In this document: in pieces, positions 34,359 to 43,600 of the stretch | How positions within the stretch are numbered: position 1 is the first letter of the stretch | Layout: each line of letters begins with the position of its first letter | NCBI RefSeq assembly: GCF_007991635.1 | Contig: NZ_BJYS01000017.1 | Coordinates: 86,939-150,938 of the forward strand | Length of the DNA: 64,000 bases | DNA from: Adhaeribacter aerolatus | Lineage (GTDB): Bacteria; Bacteroidota; Bacteroidia; Cytophagales; Hymenobacteraceae | Direction: 5' to 3' | Notes under the pieces: model-generated | Seen by the model: the letters and a program-made list of their open reading frames with translations, nothing else | Database searches by the model: none | Told to the model about the DNA's origin: nothing | Translations under genes and position numbers: made by a program

Positions 34359-34733
34359 TCAACAAACACCCTTTGGGTTGGGGTAAGCCCCGCTATTTTC
34401 TTCTTCCGGTCTGTCCAGGCAAACAAAATCCTTTTCTACCAGCACTTCTATTACCTGTCCTTTTCCGGTATCTACTTTCCCTTCCAAGCCCACCAGCGCC
34501 GTACCGGTCCACTCCTCCGCCAAATGCCGCGGCACGCCAATGGTAGCGGTATTGGATTGGTAACAAACGGTTAGTTCCGGACCGGAGGTAACCTCCAGAC
34601 AAAAGTGTAGCTGCTGGGCAGGGTCAGGCCCAAACGCTGTTGTTTCGGTTACTTTACCCTGCTGCTGAAACTGCTGAACCTCTGGTTGTCTTAACCGGAA
34701 GCGGAGGGTATTGGCAAGGATTCTGACTTTCAT
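34359..34733 (-). CDS. Conserved hypothetical protein (DUF7009-like)
   Basis: A 124-residue protein beginning MKVRILANTLRFRLRQPEV, followed by a beta-rich body and a Cys-containing C-terminal part (VEKDFVCLDRPEEEN). From memory the start resembles a small conserved family of Bacteroidetes named DUF7009; function unknown. It is probably monocistronic and cytosolic. The good start and conserved-looking opening support it as real. Confidence 0.65.
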   Translation of the reverse strand: MKVRILANTLRFRLRQPEVQQFQQQGKVTETTAFGPDPAQQLHFCLEVTSGPELTVCYQSNTATIGVPRHLAEEWTGTALVGLEGKVDTGKGQVIEVLVEKDFVCLDRPEEENSGAYPNPKGVC

Positions 34734-35236
34734 AGGGTAAGCCCGGTTTTTTTAAAGAAGCACAAAAGTATAATTTAAGTGCACAAGCTGACGCTTTTAC
34801 CGGAATAATTTTTGTTTGGATGTTTCCCGCAGCATGCGGCGCAGGCATACCAAAACAGCTAACCTGCCAGCTATTTCCGTTACCAGCCTGACTGCGCATA
34901 ATATTTATAAACTTAAGAAGCGCTGCCATTTCAGGCGGTATTTTTATGCCGCTACCATCCCGGAATTTACTTTCCTGCATACTATCGCCAGCAGCCTGGC
35001 GGGAGTAATTACTGCCGGCTGCCATTAACAAGCCAAATAAGTATATTAACCTGATTATAAGAAACCAAGACCGGCAACCTGGTTGTAGCTGATTAATTAT
35101 AGAATCTATTCCGGCCGGCCTTTATTTTATTTATCTTAATTTTCCTATTTTAAGCCCCGCAAGCATTCCCCGCCGACAACTGTTACCGGCCCACGGCGGC
35201 GGCTATGTAGCGTACACCACCTCCTAATTACCTGAT
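34734..35236. other. 503-nt gap upstream of the MmeI-like gene
   Basis: On the minus strand a frame runs from about 35100 to 34654 and reads like a signal segment (RLIYLFGLLMAAGS) plus about 60 residues, but it has no ATG at a suitable place, overlaps the start of the neighbouring gene and matches nothing I know. It may be a gene remnant. Nothing else was seen. Confidence 0.3.
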
Positions 35237-37992
35237 ATGGCAGCTTTAAGCTGGAACGAAGTAAAAGACCGCGCCGTGCGGTTTAGTAAAGAATGGGAAA
35301 ACGAAACCAGCGAAGACGCCGAAGCCAAATCGTTTCTGGACGGCTTTTTTAACGTGTTTGGCATTAGCCGGCGGCGCATGGCCGCTTTTGAGCAGCGCGT
35401 AAAAAAAGCCGGCGACCGCGATGGGTTTATTGATTTGCTCTGGAAAGGCGTAATTCTGGTAGAAATGAAAAGCCGGGGCAAAGACCTGAGCAAAGCCTAC
35501 CAGCAAGCCATTGATTATTTCCCGGGCCTGAAAGATTACGATTTACCCAAATATATTCTGGTTTCGGATTTTGAAAAGTTCCGGCTCTACGACCTGGAAG
35601 AAAACACGCAGCACGAATTTTTATTAAAAGACTTTTACCAGAACGTAAAGCTGTTCGGGTTTATACTGGGCTACCAAACCAAAAGCTATAAAAGCGAAGA
35701 CCCGGTAAATATGGAGGCGGCTGGGCGCATGGGCAAACTCCACGACCAGCTAAAAGAAATTGGCTACGACGGCCACGAACTGGAAGTATATTTGGTGCGC
35801 ATCTTGTTTTGCTTGTTTGCCGAAGACACCAGCATTTTTGAAAAGCGTTATTTTCAGGATTACATAGAGCAGAAAACCGCCGAAGACGGCCACGATTTGG
35901 CGGCGCACCTGGCGCAGTTGTTTCATATCCTAAATACGCCCGCAGAAAAACGCCTGAAAAATATCGACGAGCACCTGAACGGGTTTCCGTACGTGAACGG
36001 CAAGCTGTTCGCGGAATATTTGCCGCCCGCCAGCTTCGACCGTAAAATGCGCGAGGTGCTGCTGAATTGCTGCGCCCTGGACTGGAGCAAAATATCGCCG
36101 GCCATATTTGGGTCGTTGTTCCAGAGCGTGATGAACCCGCAGGAACGTCGCAACCTGGGCGCGCACTACACCTCCGAAAAGAATATTTTAAAACTGATTA
36201 AGCCGCTGTTTTTAGATGCACTCTGGCAGGAGTTCGAAAGCCTGAAAACAAATAAAAACAGACTGCCGGAGTTTCATAAAAAACTAAGCACCTTAAAATT
36301 TCTGGACCCGGCCTGCGGCTGTGGCAACTTTTTAATTATTACCTACCGCGAACTGCGCCTCCTCGAAATAGAAGTATTGCGGGCGCTGAACAAAAGCGGG
36401 CAAGGCTGGCTGAACGTAAGCGATATTATCTGGCTCGATGTGGACATGGTGTACGGCATTGAGTACGAAGAATTTCCGGCCCGCATTGCCGAAGTAGCCA
36501 TGTGGCTCATCGACCACCAGATGAACATGCGCATCAGCCAGGAGTTTGGGCAATATTTTGCGCGTTTGCCCCTGAAAAATCCGCCAATATTACCTACGGC
36601 AACGCCCTGCAAGTAAATTGGGAAAGCGTAGTACCCAAAGACCAACTGACCTATATTTTAGGTAATCCGCCGTTTGTGGGAGCAAAATTTCAGAATGATT
36701 CACAAAGAAAAGATTTAAGACCAATAATTAATAAAGTAGATAATGGCGGTTTACTAGATTATGTAGCTGGTTGGTTTATAAATGCAGCAAATTATATCCA
36801 AAGCACCAATATTAAAGTTGGATTTGTTTCTACTAATTCTATTTGCCAAGGAGAACAGGTAGCTCCCTTATGGAATTATTTATTTTCTAAAGGAATAAAA
36901 ATTCATTTTGCTTACAGCACCTTTCCTTGGGAAAGTGAAGCAAGAGGTAAAGCCGCGGTTCACGTTATAATTGTAGGTTTTGCAGATTTCGATATTTCTG
37001 AGAAAAGATTATTTATTAGAGAATCCAATAGTAATTTCCAGGAAATCAAAGTTAAAAATATTAGCCCATATTTAGTTGAAGGTTCTGATTTTACTGTAGG
37101 TAATAGAAGTAAACCAATTTGTAATGTTCCTGAAATTGCAACAGGAAATAAACCAATTGATGGTGGAAATTATATTTTTTCAGAAGAAGAAAAGAATGAC
37201 TTTTTGAAGAAAGAACCTAATGCTTCTAAATATATATTACCGTTCTTGGGTGCTGATGAATTTATTAATAATAAGCGACGTTGGATTCTATTCCTAAAAG
37301 ATATTAGCCCGAATGAATTAAAATCAATGCCGGAAATTATCAAAAGAGTAGAAGCAGTCAAAAAATTTCGGCTTCATAGTTCTAGTTTGCCTACAATAAA
37401 AATTGCTGCAATACCTACAAGATTTCATACTGAAAATATGCCCACATCAGAGTTTCTTGTAATTCCTCAAGTATCATCAGAAAGAAGGCAATATATTCCT
37501 ATTGGTTTTATGAAGCCTGGTGTAGTTTGTAGTGATAAGCTCAGAATATTACCTAATGCTACGTTGTTTCACTTTGGAATTTTAGTTTCAAAAATGCACA
37601 TGGGCTGGATGAGACTAACAACCGGTAGATTGAAATCAGATTATCAATATTCCGTGCTTACAGTTTACAACAACTTTCCGTGGCCGGAGAACCCGAGTGA
37701 AAAAGGAATAAAAGCCGTAGAAGTTGCCGCGCAAAAAGTGCTGGATGCCCGCGCCGCCTTCCCCACCAGTTCCCTCGCCGACCTCTACGACCCGCTCACC
37801 ATGCCGCCCGCCCTCGTAAAAGCCCACCAGGACCTCGATAAAGCCGTAGACCTTTGCTACCGTCCGCAACCCTTCGCCTCCGAAGCCAAACGCATGGAAT
37901 ATTTGTTCCAGTTATACGAGCAATACACCGCCGGCCTATTTGTAAAAAGCAAGCCCACCCGTAAGGGTGTACTGCGTACGCCCCAGCCCTAG
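35237..37992 (+). pseudogene. MmeI-like type IIL restriction-modification enzyme, split by a frameshift
   Basis: Two overlapping frames (35237-36616 and one open to 37992) together encode one protein of about 918 residues, the usual MmeI length, if one base is restored in the A5 run at 36575-36579: LPLK then continues as KSANITYGNALQ. The first part has a PD-ExK-like nuclease motif (FIDLLWKGVILVEMKSRGK), helical spacer and the methyltransferase motif LDPACGCGNFL; the second part has the adenine-methyltransferase motif ILGNPPFVGAKF, a target-recognition domain and the C-terminal helices. Such enzymes cut and methylate with one polypeptide. The break separates the SAM motif from NPPF, so the enzyme should be inactive unless frameshifting, phase variation or a sequencing error is involved. 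Confidence 0.85.
36665..37680. other. AT-rich target-recognition segment of the MmeI-like gene
   Basis: From just after NPPF to the final conserved helices the codons turn strongly A/T-rich, while sequence on both sides uses the G/C-richer codons typical of the window. It coincides with the part of MmeI enzymes that decides DNA specificity. Exchange of this segment by recombination is the inference. Confidence 0.6.
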
Positions 37993-38435
37993 AAGAGCGT
38001 ACTCTAATGGGCGAATGCGATTCGCCCCAACCGGGGTCCGGTGATGGCCGTAAAAAGCAGATGGCCTATAATCCGCAAATCCACCACCGCCGGTCCATCC
38101 GGTTAAGCGGCTACGATTACAGTCAGGCCGGCGCCTATTTTATTACCCTCTGCACCCATAACCGGGAACATCTGTTTGGAGAAGTGGTGGGTGGTACCAT
38201 GCATTTGAATGAATACGGCAAGATTGCCGCCAACGAATGGGCGAGAACCCCGGAGATACGTCCGCAGGTGGCGTTGGATGTTTATGTAATTATGCCCAAT
38301 CACATGCACGGCATCCTCATCATCCATAGTAGGGACGAATCGCATTCGTCCCAAACGCATTTACCCAATTCGCATTCGTCTCAAACGCATTCGCCCCAAT
38401 CGCATTCGGCAAATAAGGGCGAAAGCGATTCGCCC
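37965..38435. repeat. Cluster of REP-like palindromes in and before the transposase gene
   Basis: Four short palindromes: GGGTGTAC-TG-CGTACGCCC region (37965-37983), GGGCGAAT-GCG-ATTCGCCC (38009-38027), GGGACGAAT-CGC-ATTCGTCCC (38332-38352, perfect 9-bp arms) and GGGCGAA-AGCGA-TTCGCCC (38417-38435). Between the last two there are further half-sites (CGCATTCGTC, CGCATTCGCCCC). The last two lie inside the Y1 transposase reading frame. Confidence 0.75.
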
Positions 38436-38648
38436 CCACGATCGCCATCGGATACCATTGGGGCGATGGTGCGGGGTTATAAATCGGCCGTAACGAAAAA
38501 CATAAATCTAATATGTCCCGGAACGGTAGTCTGGCAGCGCAATTATTACGAACATATTATCCGGAATGAACAAGCGTACCAGACCATCTCGGAATACATT
38601 GTGAATAATCCTTCAAAATGGAATTCGGATAAATTTTATAGTCTATAA
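38061..38648 (+). CDS. RAYT/IS200-like Y1 transposase
   Basis: Start taken at 38061 (MAYNPQIHHRR); an in-frame ATG at 38007 would only add residues encoded by a REP-like palindrome. The 195-residue product has the HUH motif MPNHMHGIL (His81, His83), the opening signature YDYSQAGAYFITLCTHNRE and the candidate catalytic Tyr in RNYYEHIIRNE (Tyr162/163). REP-associated tyrosine transposases nick single-stranded DNA at palindromes. Residues about 90-130 are Ser/His/Gln/Thr-rich low complexity, encoded by palindrome copies inserted in frame between the HUH and Tyr motifs. It begins about 70 nt after the MmeI-like gene. Confidence 0.88.
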   Translation: MAYNPQIHHRRSIRLSGYDYSQAGAYFITLCTHNREHLFGEVVGGTMHLNEYGKIAANEWARTPEIRPQVALDVYVIMPNHMHGILIIHSRDESHSSQTHLPNSHSSQTHSPQSHSANKGESDSPPRSPSDTIGAMVRGYKSAVTKNINLICPGTVVWQRNYYEHIIRNEQAYQTISEYIVNNPSKWNSDKFYSL

Positions 38649-38861
38649 AGCGGATTGGCAGCTTTACCCAGGCGTATAAATAATAGCGGTTTAAATTAAA
38701 AAATAAATTAAATATTTCCCGAATGGTTGGGAAACCTGGGTAAATTAAGATTTTTTTATCAGCAGAAACCGGAAATACCGATTCACAACCAGCGACCTTG
38801 CGCTAAATAACCAATTGGGCCGAAGCGAGTATAAAAAACAAATTGCTAAAGCCCCGCCAGC

Positions 38862-39926
38862 ATGAACGATACCAGGCATATTTCGTACCGGGCAGCGGTG
38901 GCGTCGTTTGTGGCGCTGCTCTTCATATCTTTATTCTGGCTGGTCAGTCATACCGCTAATTTCTTTTTGCTGGTATTCGGGGGCATTCTCTTTGGCGTTT
39001 TGCTGAGCGCCTTATCTGGCTTCTTAAGCAAAAAAACAGGACTCCGGTATAGTTTCTCGCTGCTGGTGGTTATGCTGCTGCTCCTGTTAATAATTGGCGG
39101 CACCATCTGGCTGCTGGCGCCCACGGTAAGTCAGCAAGCCGATGAACTCTCCCAACGAATACCGCGGGCCCTGGAACGGTTAAAAACCAGCCTGTCACAA
39201 ACCAGTTGGGGCCAGAAACTGTTAGCAGGGCTGCCCAGCAAACCAGGTAAATTATTTTCCGGGCAGTCTGATATATTATCGCAGCTAACGGGCATTGTCT
39301 CCTCCAGCCTGGGCATCCTGGCCAATTTCATCATTGTCATAATTACGGGTATTTACCTGGCCGCCGACCCGGGCGGCTACCGGAAAGGGTTCGTTAAATT
39401 ATTTACGCCCCGTTACCGGAACCGGCTAAACGAGGTACTAATCCAATGTTATCATACGCTGAGCAACTGGCTGCTGAGTCGCTTTATTTCGATGGTGGTA
39501 GTGGGGGTTGCCACAGGTATTGGTCTGATGGCCTTGGGTATTCCGCTACCCATTGTACTGGCCATTATCGCCGCCTTACTTAATTTTATTCCGAACATCG
39601 GGCCCTACATTGCTTTAATCCCAGCTTTGCTCCTGGCCTATTTGCAGGGCCCCGACAAAGCCTTGTATGTATTCTTGTTGTATACAGCTATTCAATCAGT
39701 AGAAGGTTATATTCTGACGCCCATGCTCGACAAAAAATTTGTTTCTACCCTGCCGGCCTTGCTTTTGTTTGGGCAGGTTTTATTAGGGCTGCTGGTTGGT
39801 ATTAGCGGCGTATTATTGGCCTCTCCTATTATTGCCGTACTGATTGTTATCGTAAATGAACTCTACGTAAAAGATTATCTCGAAAAAACGCCGCCGCCAG
39901 CAAACCCGGCGGATAGGCCTGGCTAG
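38862..39926 (+). CDS. AI-2E family transporter
   Basis: A 354-residue membrane protein with N-terminal helix pair (AAVASFVALLFISLFWLV, NFFLLVFGGILFGVLLSAL), a central periplasmic or soluble loop, and the conserved C-terminal block (LALIAALLNFIPNIGPYIALIPALLLA-type sequence, here PIVLAIIAALLNFIPNIG) plus GYILTPMLDKK. The family includes the proposed autoinducer-2 exporter TqsA and Na+/H+ antiporters, so substrate is open. A MITE-like repeat lies right behind it. A second family member is at 49438. Confidence 0.92.
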   Translation: MNDTRHISYRAAVASFVALLFISLFWLVSHTANFFLLVFGGILFGVLLSALSGFLSKKTGLRYSFSLLVVMLLLLLIIGGTIWLLAPTVSQQADELSQRIPRALERLKTSLSQTSWGQKLLAGLPSKPGKLFSGQSDILSQLTGIVSSSLGILANFIIVIITGIYLAADPGGYRKGFVKLFTPRYRNRLNEVLIQCYHTLSNWLLSRFISMVVVGVATGIGLMALGIPLPIVLAIIAALLNFIPNIGPYIALIPALLLAYLQGPDKALYVFLLYTAIQSVEGYILTPMLDKKFVSTLPALLLFGQVLLGLLVGISGVLLASPIIAVLIVIVNELYVKDYLEKTPPPANPADRPG

Positions 39927-39943
39927 CGGGTGTTTTAATTAAT

Positions 39944-40036
39944 ACAGGACTTTCGCAAATTGGTCATTTATTTCTTTAAACCTCCCCCTACTCCCTCCAA
40001 AGGGGGACTTTTCTAATAATTTTGCGAAAGTCCTGT
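39944..40036 (+). repeat. 93-bp MITE-like element, copy 2 (intact termini)
   Basis: Perfect 16-bp terminal inverted repeats ACAGGACTTTCGCAAA and TTTGCGAAAGTCCTGT, with AAT directly before and after as a possible 3-bp target duplication. The core has CCTCCCCCTACTCCCTCC. Homologous in inverse orientation to 28485-28577. No coding capacity, so it would need a transposase in trans. Confidence 0.85.
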
Positions 40037-40209
40037 AATAGTCAAATTTTCTCTAAATAAGGCATTAGGCACCCGCAAGTCTGGCTATAAAGAGGACTTA
40101 AAATTCTCCCATGTGAACCAACCCGCTTACCAGTTCGTAAACTTATTATGCCCGTAACCAGCCTAATCTTACAGCCGGTTAAATCGGGGGCAAAACCAAA
40201 AGCTATTCT

Positions 40210-40449
40210 ATGAAAATATTAAAATTTAAGACCAACGTACAAAACGAAGCGGAAATAGCCCAGGTCGCTTCTTTTTTAGACCAGGAAAAAAGTATTCAAA
40301 ACTGGAAAATAGATACCGGAAGCGAAGAAAATATACTGAGCGTATCGGGCGAAAATCCGAACCCGCAAACCATAGAAAATGCCGTTCAGCAAGCCGGGTT
40401 TACAATTGAAGTTTTACGCATATTGGGCACCGGTGGCGAAAGCTTATAG
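40210..40449 (+). CDS. HMA-like ferredoxin-fold protein lacking the CxxC metal site
   Basis: A 79-residue protein that matches small heavy-metal-associated-domain proteins of Bacteroidetes in its start (MKILKFKTNV), centre (IQNWKIDT, ILSVSGENP) and second helix (IENAVQQAGF). The usual GxCxxC metal site after the first strand is replaced by QNEAEI, and no Cys is left in the protein. It therefore cannot bind copper in the known way and may have a different partner or be a decayed copy. Standalone gene. Confidence 0.75.
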   Translation: MKILKFKTNVQNEAEIAQVASFLDQEKSIQNWKIDTGSEENILSVSGENPNPQTIENAVQQAGFTIEVLRILGTGGESL

Positions 40450-40610
40450 CTGCCCCTGTAACAGAAAGTTGGGTTGTATTTAGGCCAAAATCAGAATTGG
40501 TCGGCTTTGGTGGTTCTATCACCATCATAATTGAAGTTTCTGCCAGGCTACTCGCTAGTGAAAACACCCTATAGCAGCAACAGGTGCTTACAACCTTTAA
40601 AATGCTAAAT

Positions 40611-40644
40611 AAAAAAGCCACGGAACAACTTCCGTGGCTTTTTT
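40611..40644. terminator. Bidirectional intrinsic terminator
   Basis: AAAAAAGCCACGGAA and TTCCGTGGCTTTTTT form a perfect 15-bp stem around a 4-nt loop. It lies 20 nt past the stop of treY-malQ on the minus strand and also serves the plus strand after the HMA-like gene. Confidence 0.9.
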
Positions 40645-40663
40645 ATTTAAAAACGGGTTAAGT

Positions 40664-43600
40664 CTATCCCCGGTTATACATATGCGTCCATTCTTTCAGG
40701 GTATTTTCGGCTTGCTGGTTTAGCTGACCGGGTATGAGGCGCCAGCCCCAGTTTCCTTCGGAAGAACCAGGCGTATTCATGCGGCCCTGCTCATCTATTC
40801 CCAGCACATCCTGCAACGGCAAAATAGCTACTTTGGCTACCGATGCATAAGCCAGTCGGGCAAAAATCCAGTTAATGTCGTGCTCGCCTAATTCACGGCC
40901 CACATAATGCTGAATCTGGTGGTGGTATTTATGACCTTCCTGCCGGTACCAGCCCAACGTCGTATTGTTGTCGTGGGTGCCGGTGTAAGCAATAAAGTTG
41001 CGGGCATAGTTATGCGGAATGTAATCGTTCTGCGGCATACCTTCGCCAAAGGCAAACTGCAATATTTTCATGCCCGGTAAGTTATAGTCGTCGCGGAGCT
41101 TTAGCACCTGGTCATTAATTTCGCCCAAGTCTTCGGCCACAAATGGCAAGCTACCCAGCTCTTTTTCTACAAAACTGAAGAAATCGCTACCCGGACCAAG
41201 TCTCCATTGCCCATTTTTGGCGGTTTTATCCCCGGCCGGTACTTCCCAGTAATCAGCAAAGGCGCGGAAGTGGTCGAGACGCACCAAATCATACAGCTCC
41301 ATGTTTTTCCGGAGGCGGCCAATCCACCAGTCGTAGCCGCGTTCTTTCAGGACATCCCACTTAAATACCGGCATGCCCCACAACTGACCATCATCGGAAA
41401 ACGCATCGGGTGGTACGCCGGCTACCCCGGTCATGTTTCCTTCTGCGTCCAGGGCAAAAATTTCCTGGTCGCCCCACACATCCACCGAGTCGTAAGAGAT
41501 ATAGAACGGCATATCGCCGAATAACTGAATGTTGCGGTTGTTGCAGTAGGTACGCAGGCGTTTCCATTGCTTCGTGAAAATAAACTGCACCCATTTAATT
41601 TTCTGGATAGTATCGGCGTATTCTGCTGCCAGCTTTTCCAAGGCTTCCGGGTCGCGTTTTTTAAATACTTCTGGCCACTGGAACCAGGCCGCACCATCGT
41701 GCTGGCCCTTCAGCACCATGTACAGGGCAAAATCGTGCAACCAGGCGCCTTCGGTTAAGCAAAAATCCACGAATTGTTGCTGCATGGTCGGGAAGTCGCC
41801 GGTATTGAAAGTGGCAAAAGCTTTATCCAGGAGCTCGTCTTTTACCCGCTTAGCCGCTTCGTAATCGACGGAACCGGTTTGGGGCAAATGGTATTGCGAC
41901 AATATTTTTTCGTCTAATAAACCTTCGCGGGCCAGCAGCACCGGACTAATGAGCAGCGGATTACCGGCCCGGCTGGAGATAGAACTGTACGGCGAGTAGC
42001 CCTGCCCTTTTTCAATTGGGTTCAGGGGCAACAACTGCCAGAATTTTTGGTTAGACCGATGCAGAAAATCGGTAAACTTGCGGGTTTCCGGACCCATATC
42101 GCCAATACCAAAAGCCGATGGCAGGGAAGTAATGTGCATTAAAATACCGGCACCCCGTTCGTTAACGGCCTGTAACTTTAGTAAGGCCAATGGTACAGTG
42201 TTAAATAAATCGCGGGCGTAAAGCTCATGGGCGTATTGGCCGGAGGTGCGCAGCAGCATGTTAGTCCAGTCAGCGGGCGCTTCTTCCGGCAGTACAACCT
42301 TGGTATCTTTCCAATCAATATTTAATACGTCCACCCCCTGTTCCGCACAAATCTGCGCTACGTGTAATGGCACCACTGTTACGTACCAGGTGCGCAAATA
42401 TTTCCGGGCAAAGGCCAGAATATAATCTTTGTATTCGCCTTCTACCATCAGGGGCAAATATTCGCCTTTGTGGAATAAATCGGCATTGTTGCGGCGCTCG
42501 GTTAACAAATTACGGGTGAGCCACAATTTAATACGGGCATCGTAGCGGTTTTGCCAAAGTTCTTCCCACAGCCGGTCGTAGCGGTTCAGGTCGTACTGGT
42601 CGAGTTCTTCTAAATAATTGTTTCTCTTTTCGTAATCCACCGGCCGACGGTTGTCGGGGTCTACCAGGCTTAAATCCCACAACTCGGTGCCTTGGTAAGT
42701 ATCCGGCACCCCAGGACAAGTAAACTTCAAGAGCACCTGCGACAAGGAGTTTACAATACCAAAATCAGCTACTTTCCGGTAAAACGGTTCAAAGCTTTCC
42801 CAAAACAGGCCTTCCTTGTCCTGCAATTTGGTGGCAAAATCTTTAGCCGCCTTTTCGTAGCCTTCGTTTGGCGTGGTCCAGTTAGAGTTTACTTTGGCCT
42901 CGCGCAAAGCCTTTTGTAAATATTCCTCTATCCGGGGGCCGCAATTATCTTCGTCCTGACCCGGCATGGGATAAGCGCCTAATAAAGTTTGGTAAATAAA
43001 ATATTCGTCGTTTACGTCAGGCTGGTTTTCAGTCTTTAGGTCGGCAGTTAAAGTTTGCCATTCCTGTACTTTCGCCAGCCACTCCTCGGGCAGATCGGTT
43101 AGCACGTTCAGCCGGGTGCGTACGTCTTCTCCGCGTTTGGTATCGTGGGTAGAAGTGGTATTAATCGCCAGCGGCCAGTTCTTTTGGCGTTGCGCCATCG
43201 CCTTGTGAAATTCCGCTAAATCAGAAAAGCCAAAAGCTTCCGGCGAATCGCCTACTTCGCTGTGGGCAATAAACCGGTTGTAGGTGTACATCATGGTATC
43301 CTCCACCCCTTTGGCCATAAGCGGTCCGCTAAACTGCATTAAGCGCTGGTAAAAACGTAAGGCCCTTTCTTGGTAATCTGCGTTTTCGGTAGCCGGTTTT
43401 ACCAGAATAGCGTTGGCTAGTAAATCAGCGGCTGCAGCCAATTCGGGGGTACCCTTCCGGATGCGATCGAAAATTAATTGCACGGCTTCAGTTTCGGTTT
43501 TATCAAGTGGTAACTGGTTGCCGTAGTAGCGGTATACCGGGCATTGAACTAAAAATTCACCAATGGCTTGCTTCAGCAAATCCGGTTCTACTGAGGTTAG

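Noticed and set aside
34654..35031. Minus-strand frame with a signal-like start upstream of the DUF7009-like gene
   Set aside because: Needs a TTG start, overlaps the neighbouring gene's 5' end and has no family match; mentioned only as a possible remnant.
38332..38435. CRISPR-like short repeats
   Set aside because: The repeats are palindromic, not separated by unique spacers of constant length, and lie inside a transposase gene; REP-like units explain them.
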